From DATDPM01 sp963841995 (GTDB lineage Bacteria; Pseudomonadota; Alphaproteobacteria; DATDPM01): a stretch of 64,000 nt of DNA. The translations under genes were made by a program, and so were the position numbers. Within the stretch, counting starts at the first letter, position 1; each line of letters starts with the position of its first letter. The stretch covers positions 124,001 to 188,000 of the forward strand of contig CAWJEX010000021.1 of NCBI GenBank assembly GCA_963841995.1, read 5' to 3'. The notes below the pieces were generated by a model that had not been told where the DNA came from, made no database searches, and saw only the letters and a program-made list of their open reading frames with translations. Below, piece after piece: positions 1-8,788 of the stretch.

Positions 1-441
1 GAATAGGCAAAGCCCGGCGCTTGCCCGGCCTTGCGCCCGAAAACGCCGGCCAAGCTCGGCCCGGCGCCATTGTGGCCGGCTTCGAAGCTATGGCAAGCGA
101 AGCAAAGATGCCCTTTGAACACGGCGCCGCCGGCATCGGCATCACCGGCTGCGGCTGGAGCTGCTGCGGGTGCCGGCGCTGTTGCCGGAGCGGGCGCTGG
201 CGCTGGCACCGGAGTGGGGGCGGCAGCTTCCTTGGCGGGAGCGGCGGCCGGGGCCGGTGCTGGAGTTCTCGGGCTTGGCTTCGGCAGGCGCGCCCTCGGC
301 GGGCTTCGTCGGAGCCGCTTGTTCGGTTGCCGGCTGCTCGCCCTCGGGCTCGTACATCTTGTTGCTGATGACGCGGATGCCCTGGAAGACGATCGCGGCG
401 AGTAAAATCGCGCCAAGAATTTTTATGGTCCCCTCGCTCAT
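1..441 (-). CDS. Membrane-anchored class I cytochrome c (partial, frameshifted)
   Basis: Electron carrier tethered to the inner membrane, with its heme domain in the periplasm. The ATG at 441 opens a short N-terminal anchor (GAILLAAIVFQGIRV) followed by a long Ala/Pro-rich linker, a layout like the CycM group. The heme site CFACH lies at about 104-90, followed by HNGAGPSLAGVFGRKAGQ, a typical class I segment. The 3' end lies beyond position 1. The anchor and heme domain are in different frames. Dropping one base near 264 (AGAACTCC to AGACTCC) joins them and gives a continuous Pro/Ala linker. It is transcribed divergently from pheA. The family is clear; whether the frameshift is real or a sequence error is not. 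Confidence 0.75.
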
Positions 442-723
442 ACTTCCCCTCTCTATAGACCCAGTTCGGCAGATCCAGTTCGGCCGGCCGGATTTCTGGC
501 CGTTCGTCATCCGTCACCTGCGCGAACAGGTTCGGCGCGCACGACCCAAGCTTATGGCGAAGTTAGCCCCAGCGCCCCAAGGCGCGCAATGCGATTTCGC
601 CTCGGTCCGAAGCCCGTATCCCGCGTTGACGGCAGCGGCCCGCCCGCCCGATACTCCGCCGGCTTTTAAAGCGCCCGCTCGGGCGGCCGATGCGGCCCGG
701 GGTTGGCCTGAACATCGAGCCTC

Positions 724-1596
724 ATGACGAAACGACCTCCCCGGCCTTCACGAACGATCGCCTTCCAGGGCTTGCCTGGCGCCTATTCGGAGCTTGCCAG
801 CCAAACGGCCTATCCGAAGATGCGCACCCTGTCCTGCGAATCCTTCGAAGAGGTTTTCGCCGCGGTGGAGAAGGGCCGCGCGCAACTGGCCATGATCCCG
901 GTCGAAAATTCGGTCGCCGGGCGGGTGGCCGAGATCTATCAGCTATTGCCGCATACCCCGCTCCAAATCGTCGCGGAGCATTTCCAGCGGGTGAATCATC
1001 ATCTGCTGGTCGTTCCCGGCGCCAAGATGTCCGATATCAAAACCGTGCACAGCCATGTCCACGCTCTGTCTCAATGCCGCCGGTTCATCCATGCCCATCG
1101 CTTGAAGCCGGTGGTCCACGCCGATACCGCCGGCGCCGCGGCCGAAGTCGCGCGGATGGGCGATCGCAGCGCTGCCGCCATCGCCTCGGCTCTCGCCGGG
1201 AAAATCTACGGTCTGCGCTCGCTGCAGTCGGGGATCGAGGATGCCGAGCACAACACCACGCGCTTTCTGGTGTTCTCGCGAAAGCCGATCGATCCCGATC
1301 CGGCCAAGGGTCCGGTGGTGACCACCTTCGTGTTTCGCGTCCGCAACGTGCCGGCCGCTGTCTACAAGGCGTTGGGCGGGTTTGCCACCAATGGCGTCAA
1401 TATGACGAAACTCGAAAGCTATTTGATCGGCGGGAATTTCACCTCGGCCCAGTTCTATGCCGATGTCGAAGGCCACCCAAAACAGCGCAATTTGCGGCTG
1501 GCTTTCGAGGAGCTTGCCTTCTTCTCCCATGAGGTGAAGATCCTCGGCGTCTATTACGCCGATCCTTTCCGCTTCCGCCGCCGGACAAAGCCCTGA
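724..1596 (+). CDS. pheA: Prephenate dehydratase
   Basis: Converts prephenate to phenylpyruvate in phenylalanine biosynthesis, in the cytoplasm. The 290-residue product is the stand-alone dehydratase with a C-terminal ACT domain and no chorismate mutase domain. Visible marks are FQGLPGAYSELA at the N terminus, IPVENSVAGRV in the catalytic half, the NTTRF catalytic motif near residue 180, and an ACT domain with LESYLIGGNF, corresponding to the ESRP-type phenylalanine-binding motif. The start at 724 places the first conserved strand about 11 residues in. The gene before it is the divergent cytochrome c; SRP RNA follows about 55 bp after the stop. Confidence 0.95.
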   Translation: MTKRPPRPSRTIAFQGLPGAYSELASQTAYPKMRTLSCESFEEVFAAVEKGRAQLAMIPVENSVAGRVAEIYQLLPHTPLQIVAEHFQRVNHHLLVVPGAKMSDIKTVHSHVHALSQCRRFIHAHRLKPVVHADTAGAAAEVARMGDRSAAAIASALAGKIYGLRSLQSGIEDAEHNTTRFLVFSRKPIDPDPAKGPVVTTFVFRVRNVPAAVYKALGGFATNGVNMTKLESYLIGGNFTSAQFYADVEGHPKQRNLRLAFEELAFFSHEVKILGVYYADPFRFRRRTKP

Positions 1597-1618
1597 TTTA
1601 TTGCCGTCTTTAACGGCC

Positions 1619-1649
1619 TTGCGACTCACGCGATCCGTCCTGTTATAAT
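1619..1649 (+). promoter_or_regulatory. Promoter of the SRP RNA gene
   Basis: A perfect TATAAT at 1644-1649 lies 6 bp before the first paired base of the SRP RNA. The best -35 candidate is TTGCGA at 1619-1624 with a 19 bp spacer, slightly long. It starts about 20 bp after the pheA stop codon, so the RNA appears to have its own promoter. Confidence 0.6.
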
Positions 1650-1652
1650 GTC

Positions 1653-1752
1653 CTGGGAGGTTGGCGGCGGACGGGCTGCTCGCCAACCCGGCCAGGTCCG
1701 GAAGGAAGCAACCGTAACGAGATTGGTTCGGGTCGATCGACCAACCTCCCAC
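1653..1752 (+). ncRNA. ffs: Signal recognition particle RNA, small (4.5S) type
   Basis: Scaffold of the SRP that binds Ffh and targets membrane proteins co-translationally. The conserved loop core CCAGGTCCGGAAGGAAGCA lies around 1692-1710, with the symmetric and asymmetric loop bases expected for domain IV. The 5' segment GGGAGGTTGG (1655-1664) pairs perfectly with CCAACCTCCC (1741-1750), closing the hairpin and setting the ends to within a few bases. Its position just before dnaX is the usual alphaproteobacterial arrangement. Confidence 0.93.
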
Positions 1753-1794
1753 CCATTGCCGCATCGATCGCGCGCTAAAGCGCGCTCCGGAGTC

Positions 1795-3634
1795 ATGACG
1801 GAACGCGACAAAAACGCTCCTTATCTCGTTCTGGCGCGCAAACATCGTCCCGCCAGCTTTGCCGGCCTGATCGGCCAGGATGCGATGGTTCGCACCCTGA
1901 AGAATGCGATTGCGACCGGACGTTTGGCCCACGCCTTCATCCTGACCGGTGTCCGCGGCGTGGGCAAAACCACCACCGCCCGAAATCATCGCCCGCGCCC
2001 TCAATTGTGTCGGCCCCGACGGCAAAGGCGGGCCGACGGCCGAACCCTGCGGCGTTTGCGAACATTGTGTCGCGATCGCCGAAGACCGGCATGTCGATGT
2101 CATCGAAATGGACGCGGCGAGCCGTACCGGCGTCGATGACATCCGCGAACTGATCGATGGGGTGCGTTACCGTCCGGTTTCGGCGCGTTACAAGGTTTAC
2201 ATCATCGACGAAGTCCACATGCTCTCGAAACAAGCGTTCAATGCCTTGCTAAAGACGCTCGAAGAACCGCCCGAGCACGTCAAATTCGTCTTTGCGACCA
2301 CGGAGAATCCGGCGCGTGCCGGTGACCGTGCTCTCGCGTTGCCAGCGCTTCGATTTGAAGCGCGTGGAGCTCGACATCATGACCGCCCATCTGGCGCGCA
2401 TTGCGGAGTTCGAGGGCGCGAAAATAGCACCCGAGGCCGTGGCACTCATCGCCCGCGCCGCGGATGGTTCGGTGCGCGATGGGCTCTCGCTTCTCGATAC
2501 CGCGATTGCCCACGGATCGGGAGAACCGGGCCAGACCGTCGACGAGAGTTCGAAGTTCGCGACATGCTGGGGCTGGCCGACCGCAGCCTCATCATCGATC
2601 TTTTTGACCGGGTCATGGCCGGCGAGGTGGCCTCCGCTCTCGATCTGCTGTCAAAGCTTTATGCGAACGGGGCCGATCCGACCGTGGTCGTGAGCGACCT
2701 TCTGGAAATTTGCCATTGGCTGACCCGTCTGAAGCTCGTTCCGGGGGTTGCCGAAGCGCCGGAAGTGCCGGCCGCCGAACGCAAGCGCGGAGCGGAGATG
2801 GCGGAAAAGCTCTCGGTTGCGGCCTTGGCTCGGGCTTGGCAGATGCTGCTGAAGGGTTTGGGCGAGATGCAATATGCCCCAGCCCCCATCGATGCTGCTG
2901 AAATGATCCTGGTTCGTCTTGCTTACGCCGCCGAGCTTCCGCCTCCTGCCGAATTGGTGCGGCATTTGTCGGAGAATGCTTCGGGCGCGGTGTCCGGCCG
3001 TGCCAGCATCTCTGCGGGCGGGCCGGCAAGGGGCAATGGCGGCACCCCGAAGATTCGGCCGGCGCCATCGCGGCGAGTGGACGATTCCGAAGCCTATTCG
3101 GACGACCGGCCGCGCGCCGTCGGCGGAGGGAGTGCCGCGATGCTGACCCCGGTCCCTCAGCCCCGTTCGGAAAGTGAGCCGGCCCTCCAAATCGGTAAAT
3201 CGGTCCCAATCGAATCGGGGACGGCCGAACCGGTGCCGGTGGAAAATTTCGACGCAGTGGTTGCGCTGTTCGCCGCCCATCGCGAAGCGATTTTGCATGC
3301 GCATCTGGTGACCGACGTCCATCTCGTTCATTTCGAGCCGGGGCGCATCGAAATCCGGCCCGGACCGCACGCACCGGCCCATCTCGCCAATCGAATGAGC
3401 GAGCTCTTGGGCCGCTGGACCGGGCGGCGCTGGGTCGTCACGGTTTCGCACGGCGAAGGCGCACCTACGCTCAAAGAGCAATCCGAACAGAAAAACGCCG
3501 ATGCGCGGGCGCGCGTCGCCGCCGACCCGCTGGTGCGCGCGGTCTTGGAAACCTTTCCCGGTGCGGTCATCGAGCGGGTTCAGCCGCGAATCATCGCCGC
3601 TCCGGTCACAAGCACGGAGGACGATCAGCCGTGA
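1795..3634 (+). CDS. dnaX: DNA polymerase III subunit tau/gamma, reading frame broken three times
   Basis: Clamp-loader ATPase that couples the replicative polymerases to the helicase. The ATG at 1795 has GGAG 3 bp upstream. The protein shows the Walker A motif GVRGVGKTTTA (about residues 53-63), a zinc module with CGVCEHC, IIDEVHML as Walker B, FATTE, and LSRCQRF, then clamp-loader domain III and a tau-like C-terminal domain. The frame shifts near 1983 (one extra A; expected TTARIIARALNC), near 2307 (one extra base before RRVPVTVLSR) and near 2541 (one base missing before EVRDMLGLADR). With these three corrected the gene is exactly 613 codons. The stop overlaps the ybaB start by 4 bp. The gene is essential in bacteria studied, so errors are the likely explanation. 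Confidence 0.9.
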
Positions 3635-3954
3635 AGAATCTCGGCCAAATGATGAAGCAGGCTCAGGAAATGCAGGCGCGGATGGGCGAATTGCAAAAGC
3701 GCCTGGAAACCGAGGAAGTCACCGGGCAATCGGGTGCCGGGATGGTGATTGTCACGATGACGTGCAAAGGCGATGCCCGTCGCATCGCCTTGGATTCGAA
3801 GCTGATCGATCCGGCGGAAAAGGAAGTGCTCGAGGATTTGATCGTCGCTGCGATCAACGATGCGCGAATCAAGGCCGAAGCTCGAATGGCGGAAGAGACG
3901 ACCAAACTCATGGGCGGGCTGTCATTGCCGCCCGGCTTCAAGCTCCCGTTCTAA
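3631..3954 (+). CDS. ybaB: Nucleoid-associated protein, YbaB/EbfC family
   Basis: Small dimeric DNA-binding protein that coats the nucleoid. The 107-residue product begins at a GTG overlapping the dnaX stop (GTGA). It has the family pattern: an N-terminal helix rich in Gln and Met (MMKQAQEMQARMGELQKRL), a GMVIVTMTCKGDARRI strand pair, and a C-terminal helix ending in LPPGFKLPF. The dnaX-ybaB-recR order is conserved across proteobacteria and implies co-transcription. Confidence 0.95.
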   Translation: MKNLGQMMKQAQEMQARMGELQKRLETEEVTGQSGAGMVIVTMTCKGDARRIALDSKLIDPAEKEVLEDLIVAAINDARIKAEARMAEETTKLMGGLSLPPGFKLPF

Positions 3955-3970
3955 GGGGCAGCACCGGCGC

Positions 3971-4567
3971 ATGGCCGGGTCCGAAATCGAGAAATTGATC
4001 GAATTGTTGGCGAAGCTGCCGGGTCTCGGACCCCGTTCGGCCCGCCGCGCCGCCCTCTTTCTCATCAAACGCAAGGAAACGTTGCTCGAGCCGCTGGCCG
4101 GGGCTCTAAAGGACGCCGCCGCCAATATGCGAAGCTGCAGCGTCTGCGGCAATCTCGATACCCGCGACCCTTGCGCGATCTGCGTGGATGCAAAGCGGGA
4201 GCGCGGGATCGTCTGCGTCGTCGAAGAAGTCGGCGATCTGTGGGCGATGGAGCGCTCAGGCGCTTTCCGCGGGCTCTATCATGTGTTGGGCGGAACGCTG
4301 TCGGCGCTCGATGGCATTGGGCCCGACGATCTCTCGATCGGAAAGCTCATTGCCAGGGTCGAGCAGGGTGGGATTTCCGAAGTGATTCTCGCCATGAACG
4401 CGACAGTCGACGGCCAAACCACGGCCCATTACGTTGCCGACCGATTGGCGCCGTCGGGGATTAAAGTGACGCGGCTCGCTCACGGCCTGCCGGTTGGCGG
4501 CGAACTCGATTACCTCGATCAGGGAACGCTGTCGGCGGCGCTGAAAGCCCGCCGCGCCGCGAGCTAG
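3971..4567 (+). CDS. recR: Recombination mediator RecR
   Basis: Works with RecF and RecO to load RecA on gapped DNA. The 198-residue protein carries the helix-hairpin-helix segment KLPGLGPRSARRAALFLI, a four-cysteine zinc finger (CSVCGNLDTRDPCAIC), a Toprim domain (IVCVVEEVGDLWAMERSGAF) and the C-terminal THGLPVGG-like motif, here AHGLPVGGELDYLD. The ATG at 3971 lies 16 bp after ybaB. The stop codon overlaps the stop of convergent rmuC inside an AGCTAGCT palindrome. Confidence 0.96.
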   Translation: MAGSEIEKLIELLAKLPGLGPRSARRAALFLIKRKETLLEPLAGALKDAAANMRSCSVCGNLDTRDPCAICVDAKRERGIVCVVEEVGDLWAMERSGAFRGLYHVLGGTLSALDGIGPDDLSIGKLIARVEQGGISEVILAMNATVDGQTTAHYVADRLAPSGIKVTRLAHGLPVGGELDYLDQGTLSAALKARRAAS

Positions 4568-5635
4568 CTTCCGTCGGCGGCGCGCGGCGGCGCCAAGGCC
4601 GGCGTCTCGGTCTCTTCAAGCTCGACCTCGCGGATCCTCTCGCCCTTGGCCGTGATCTTTTCCGTCGAGGTGCGGATCTGGCGGATGTCTTCAACGGCTT
4701 GATCGAAATGCCGCTGGAGATTGGCGGCGCGATCGGCGAGCCGGCCCACGTCGTCCATCATCTTCGCGACCTCTTGCTGGATAACGCCCGCCTGTTCCCG
4801 CATCCGCACGTCCTTCAAGACGGCGCGGATGGTGTTGAGCGTCGCCCAAAGGGTGGTCGGGGAAACCGTATAAACACGGGCGCGATGGGCCTTCTCGACG
4901 ATCTCAGGAAAATTGGCGTGAAGCTCGGCATAGACCGCTTCGCTCGGCAAGAACATCAATGCCGAATCGGCGGTCTCGCCGGGAAGGATGTATTTTTCCG
5001 AGATCGCGCGGACATGGCCCATGATATCGCTGGCGAATCGTTTAGCGGCTTCCCGTCGGGCCGGTTCATCGCCCGCCGCCCGCAATTCGCGATAACCCTC
5101 CAGCGGGAATTTCGAATCGACGACGATGCTGCCCGGCGGATTGGGAAGCTTGATCAGGCAATCGGCGCGCTTGCCGTTTGATAGGGTCACTTGAAATCCA
5201 TAGGCCGACGCGGGAAGGACGTTCGTCACGAGATCTTGCAATTGGATTTCGCCGAATTCGCCGCGCGCCTGCTTGTTCGCCAGAATATCTTGCAGGCTCA
5301 CCACTTGGGCCGAAAGCTCGGTGATGTTTTTCTGGGCCGAGGTCGATGACGGCCAGGCGCTCTTTGAGATCGGTCAAGGAGCTGTTGGCCTGAGTGGCCG
5401 ATTTTTCAAGGCTTTCGCCGACCCGGCGGGAAAGGTCCGCGAGGCGGTCTTCCAGATGCCGGCTGAGCTGCCGCTCCTGGGATTGCAGGCTTTCGGCCAG
5501 CCGGGCGCTGGCGGCGGCCTGGGCGTCGGCCATCTGGGAAAGGCGGCCGGAGAGCCGCGCCTGGGCGGAGATCAGCACCACCGCCACCAGGAAAACGGCG
5601 GCAACAGCGATCACAATGATAACAGTCGGGTCCAC
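4564..5635 (-). CDS. rmuC: DNA recombination protein RmuC homolog, frameshifted
   Basis: RmuC proteins are membrane-anchored, predicted nuclease-fold proteins linked to limiting recombination at repeats; the activity is poorly defined. A GTG at 5635 (AGGAG just upstream) opens an N-terminal membrane helix (IIVIAVAAVFLVAVVLIS), then a coiled coil rich in Ala, Gln and Arg. The core follows: VVSLQDILANKQARGEFGE, KRADCLIKLPN, VVDSKFPLEGYREL and PTTLWATLNTIR. The coiled coil and core are in different frames. One extra base near 5341 in CCTCGGCC explains it and restores ERLAVID(S/L)AQKNITEL. It ends convergently with recR, overlapping by 4 bp. Confidence 0.85.
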
Positions 5636-5773
5636 GGCCACTCCTATTTTGACAAGGATATCATGGCGAAACCGGGCCTGCACGACCGCGTCCTCGGGCG
5701 GGTCAAGCCTCGGCGGTCTGCTTGACGGCGACAGGGACGCGGCATAACTAGGGGGAATCGAAAGGAAAACTCA

Positions 5774-6298
5774 ATGGCCGTCCTTCCCGTCCTGACCGCC
5801 CCTGATCCGCGCCTCAAGGCGACCAGCAAGCCGGTCGCCAAGGTCGACGATTCCGTGCGCAAGCTAATGGATGACATGCTCGAGACGATGTACGTCTCGA
5901 ACGGCATCGGCTTAGCGGCGCCTCAGGTCGGCGTGACCAAACGGATTATTGTGATGGATCTCGCGCGCCAGGGCGAGGCCCCCAATCCGCTTCGCATCGC
6001 CAATCCGGAAATCGTCTGGCAGTCGGAAGAAAAAGTGGTGTGCGAGGAGGGCTGCCTTTCGGTGCCCGACCAATATTCGGAAGTGCTGCGCCCGAAGGCG
6101 GTGAAAATCCGCTATCTCGATTATCAAAACGAAATTCGCGAATTGGAGACTGACGGATATTTGGCCACCTGCATTCAACACGAAATCGATCATTTGAACG
6201 GCGTGCTCTTTATCGACCACCTATCTTTCCTGAAGCGCAACATCATTCTCCGCAAGCTCGCGAAGGTGCGCAAACTTTCCACCGCCGCTTCCGTTTAA
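5774..6298 (+). CDS. def: Peptide deformylase
   Basis: Removes the N-formyl group from nascent proteins using a bound metal. The 174-residue product has all three family motifs: GIGLAAPQ (motif 1), EGCLSVP (motif 2, with the metal-binding Cys) and QHEIDHLNG (motif 3, two His ligands and the catalytic Glu). It is followed one base later by fmt, whose product adds the formyl group this enzyme removes, so the two are almost certainly co-transcribed. The upstream region separates it from divergent rmuC. Confidence 0.97.
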   Translation: MAVLPVLTAPDPRLKATSKPVAKVDDSVRKLMDDMLETMYVSNGIGLAAPQVGVTKRIIVMDLARQGEAPNPLRIANPEIVWQSEEKVVCEEGCLSVPDQYSEVLRPKAVKIRYLDYQNEIRELETDGYLATCIQHEIDHLNGVLFIDHLSFLKRNIILRKLAKVRKLSTAASV

Positions 6299-6299
6299 C

Positions 6300-7232
6300 A
6301 TGACGCAATTGCGCGTCGTTTTTATGGGGACGCCGGAATTTGCGGTGCCGGCCCTCGAATCGCTGGCCGCAGCGGGGCATAATATCGTCTGCGTTTACTC
6401 TCAGCCGCCGCGGCGTGCCGGGCGCGGCCAAAACGAGCAGCCCTCGCCGGTGGAAGAAGCGGCACGCCGGCGCGGCATTCCAGTGCGCACGCCCGGAAAG
6501 CTCAAAGACAAATCCGAACAAGAAGATTTCGCAACCCTTAAACCCGACATTGCGGTGGTTGCGGCTTATGGATTGATTTTGCCGGCTGCCGTATTGCGCG
6601 CACCGCGCTTGGGCTGCATCAACATTCATGCCTCGCTCCTGCCGCGCTGGCGGGGTGCTGCCCCAATCAATCGCGCCATTCTTGCCGGTGACGAAAAAAC
6701 TGGCGTCACCATTATGGCGATGGATGGGGGCCTCGATACAGGACCCACATTGTTGTCGGAATCGGTTTTGATCGGACCGAAGACGACCGCCGGGGAATTG
6801 ACGGCAACGCTTGAGGCTGTGGGCGCGCGGCTTGTCCTGAAAGCGCTCGATGGATTGGAAGCGGGCACCCTGCAATCGCATCCGCAGCCGCAGGAAGGTG
6901 TCACCTATGCGCCGAAATTAGCGCGCGAGGAAGAACGTCTCGATTGGCGCGAAAAGGCAAGCGCGCTGGAACGAAAAATTCGGGCGTTCACGCCGTCGCC
7001 TGGGACCTGGTTCGATTACGCGGGCGAGCGCATCCGGGTGATGGGCGCCGAATCGGCTTCCGGATCCGGAAAGCCGGGCACCGTACTCGATGGGCGGTTG
7101 GCGATCGCCTGCGGCGAGGGCGCGTTGCGGCCGGTCATCGTGCAGCGAGCCGGACGCGCGGCCATGGCGGTCGACGATTTTTTGCGAGGCAAGCCGGTTC
7201 CGCCCGGCACCGTTCTGCCGGTTCCGGGCTGA
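6300..7232 (+). CDS. fmt: Methionyl-tRNA formyltransferase
   Basis: Transfers a formyl group from 10-formyl-tetrahydrofolate to initiator Met-tRNA. The 310-residue protein has VVFMGTPEFAVPAL at the start, the catalytic region INIHASLLPRWRGAAPINRA, and MDGGLDTGPTL, followed by the C-terminal tRNA-binding domain (IRAFTPSPGTWF). It starts one base after the def stop and is followed by truA with 5 bp between stop and start, forming a def-fmt-truA operon. Confidence 0.97.
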   Translation: MTQLRVVFMGTPEFAVPALESLAAAGHNIVCVYSQPPRRAGRGQNEQPSPVEEAARRRGIPVRTPGKLKDKSEQEDFATLKPDIAVVAAYGLILPAAVLRAPRLGCINIHASLLPRWRGAAPINRAILAGDEKTGVTIMAMDGGLDTGPTLLSESVLIGPKTTAGELTATLEAVGARLVLKALDGLEAGTLQSHPQPQEGVTYAPKLAREEERLDWREKASALERKIRAFTPSPGTWFDYAGERIRVMGAESASGSGKPGTVLDGRLAIACGEGALRPVIVQRAGRAAMAVDDFLRGKPVPPGTVLPVPG

Positions 7233-7237
7233 TCGTC

Positions 7238-7999
7238 GTGCCGCGCTATCGCATCACGGTGGAATATGACGGGCGCGGCTTCGTCGGCTGGCAGCATCAG
7301 GACAACGGCCCGTCGGTTCAAGCCGCCCTCGAAGAGGCGATTTTCCGTTTCTGCGGCGAGAAGCCGCGGGTCTATGGGGCCGGACGGACGGATGCCGGAG
7401 TCCATGCTTGGGGGCAAGTCGCTCATTTCGATCTGACCCGCGCCGCCAAACCGAAGACCATCCGCGACGCGCTCAATTTTCATCTGAGGCCGGCGGCGGT
7501 CGTCGTTTTGAGTGCTGCGGAAGCTCCCGACGGTTTCAACGCGCGAACCAGCGCCAAGGAACGCGCCTATCTCTATCGTATCGTCAACCGGCGCTCGCCG
7601 CTGGCCCTCGATATCGGCCGGGCCTGGCACATTCCGAAAAAGCTCGATGCGGCAGCGATGCATCGCGCCGCTCAACACTTGGTCGGGCGGCACGATTTCA
7701 CGACGTTCCGGGCAAGCGTGTGCCAGGCGAGATCGCCGGTGAAAACCCTCAATCTGCTGACGGTCGAGCGGCAGGGAGACGAGATACGGATAACCGCCCG
7801 CGCCCGCTCCTTCCTCCATCATCAAGTTCGCAATATCACCGGAACCTTATGTCTCGTCGGTGAGGGAAAATGGAGCGAGTCGGACGTGGCGGCGGCGCTG
7901 ACCGCCCGCGACCGCACCAAGGGCGGACCTACCGCGCCCCCGCAAGGGCTTTATCTGACCGAAGTCGTGTACGCGCCGCAAACGGGCTCTAGAGCATGA
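7238..7999 (+). CDS. truA: tRNA pseudouridine(38-40) synthase
   Basis: Isomerises uridines 38-40 in the tRNA anticodon stem. A GTG at 7238 opens the conserved RYRITVEYDGRGFVGWQ. The catalytic Asp sits in GAGRTDAGVHAWGQ, and the C-terminal half has HDFTTFRA and RARSFLHHQVRNITG. The 253-residue length is normal. Its TGA stop (7997-7999) and the last codons lie inside the left end of the inverted-repeat element at 7990-8218. Confidence 0.96.
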   Translation: MPRYRITVEYDGRGFVGWQHQDNGPSVQAALEEAIFRFCGEKPRVYGAGRTDAGVHAWGQVAHFDLTRAAKPKTIRDALNFHLRPAAVVVLSAAEAPDGFNARTSAKERAYLYRIVNRRSPLALDIGRAWHIPKKLDAAAMHRAAQHLVGRHDFTTFRASVCQARSPVKTLNLLTVERQGDEIRITARARSFLHHQVRNITGTLCLVGEGKWSESDVAAALTARDRTKGGPTAPPQGLYLTEVVYAPQTGSRA

Positions 8000-8218
8000 T
8001 CTTGCCGGTTGGAACCGGCTGCGCCGGAGGTATTTTGCGCCGCGGGCAGGAAAAGCGCGTAGCGCGTAGCAGGGACTATGGGCAAGCCTTTCGACGAACC
8101 CGGGGCGGCAAAAAGACCCCGGCCCTTTGGGTTGCGCCTTGGCGGGCTTGGCGCGCCTCGCGGATCGCCGCACGAAGGGCGCAACGCAGCCGATTCGAAC
8201 TGACAAGATCATGCTCTA
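7990..8218. mobile_element. 229 bp inverted-repeat (MITE-like) element between convergent genes
   Basis: The two ends are a 34 bp terminal inverted repeat (7990-8023 and 8185-8218) with about 4 mismatches. The outer 15 bases, TAGAGCATGATCTTG, are identical on both sides. The repeat then continues through a GTTSGAAYCGGCTGCG segment. The interior is GC-rich and has no convincing gene; apparent short frames there are low-complexity. Similar AGAGCATGATC palindromes are widespread in Hyphomicrobiales genomes. The element fills the gap between two convergent genes and provides the stop codon of each. No transposase is present, so movement would need to be in trans. Only one copy was seen in the window. 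Confidence 0.7.
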
Positions 8219-8788
8219 AGTGAGCGGGTTCGTCAGGTAGTGCGCGATCTCGGTGATGATGAAGGTCAGGGTGAGATTCAGAGAGACGATTCCGGCGGCG
8301 GCGGTGCCGGGAACATCCAGGGCGGTTCGTGCGATGAACCAGTAATAGGTCAAGACCAGCCCTAGCGTCGTGAGGCCGGCCAGACCGTTAAGAACGGAAC
8401 CAAAGCCAAGGCCGTCGGCCACGATCGTAACCGTCAGAATTAAGAGCATCTGCGGCACCTGTCCCCAATTAAAGGCGACGATGTAGCCGATATACCGGTC
8501 TTCGCGTTCGAGAAGCCGCGTCACCGGGATCATTGCCGAAGGGTAGGCGACCCACACGATGACATAGGCGAGAATTCGCACGATGGCGTCGTGAAGCGGA
8601 ACGGCGGGGACGCTTTCCGAATCGATCAGGCCGAGAATGAAATAGCCGGGTGCGACCAGAGCCGCCGCAAAGAAGGAATGCCAAAATCCTTCCGTTGTAC
8701 GATTGAAAAATTCCATGCCGTCGGTATGGCCGGCGGCAAGGCGGAACGCCCCGTAAAGCGATGAAGAAATTTCGCGCGCGCTGATCAT
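8216..8788 (-). CDS. Conserved inner-membrane protein of unknown function
   Basis: The product has 190 residues and at least four or five hydrophobic segments, for example FFAAALVAPGYFILGLI, AIVRILAYVIVWVAYPSAMI, MLLILTVTIVADGLGFG and LAGLTTLGLVLTYYWFI. I recognise no catalytic motif. The ATG at 8788 overlaps the dapE stop by 4 bp (ATGA), so it is translated with dapE at the end of a dapD-dapE operon. The TAG stop lies inside the right end of the 229 bp inverted-repeat element. The function cannot be inferred from the lysine-pathway context alone. Confidence 0.75.
   Translation of the reverse strand: MISAREISSSLYGAFRLAAGHTDGMEFFNRTTEGFWHSFFAAALVAPGYFILGLIDSESVPAVPLHDAIVRILAYVIVWVAYPSAMIPVTRLLEREDRYIGYIVAFNWGQVPQMLLILTVTIVADGLGFGSVLNGLAGLTTLGLVLTYYWFIARTALDVPGTAAAGIVSLNLTLTFIITEIAHYLTNPLT

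Noticed and set aside
1980..2545. Programmed ribosomal frameshifting in dnaX, as in E. coli
   Set aside because: No slippery A-AAA-AAG heptamer or pseudoknot is at the breaks, they occur in the N-terminal ATPase region, and there are three of them.
7847..8212. A protein-coding gene inside the inverted-repeat element
   Set aside because: The open frames are Arg/Pro-rich, overlap truA and the repeat ends, and have no ribosome site or recognisable domain.
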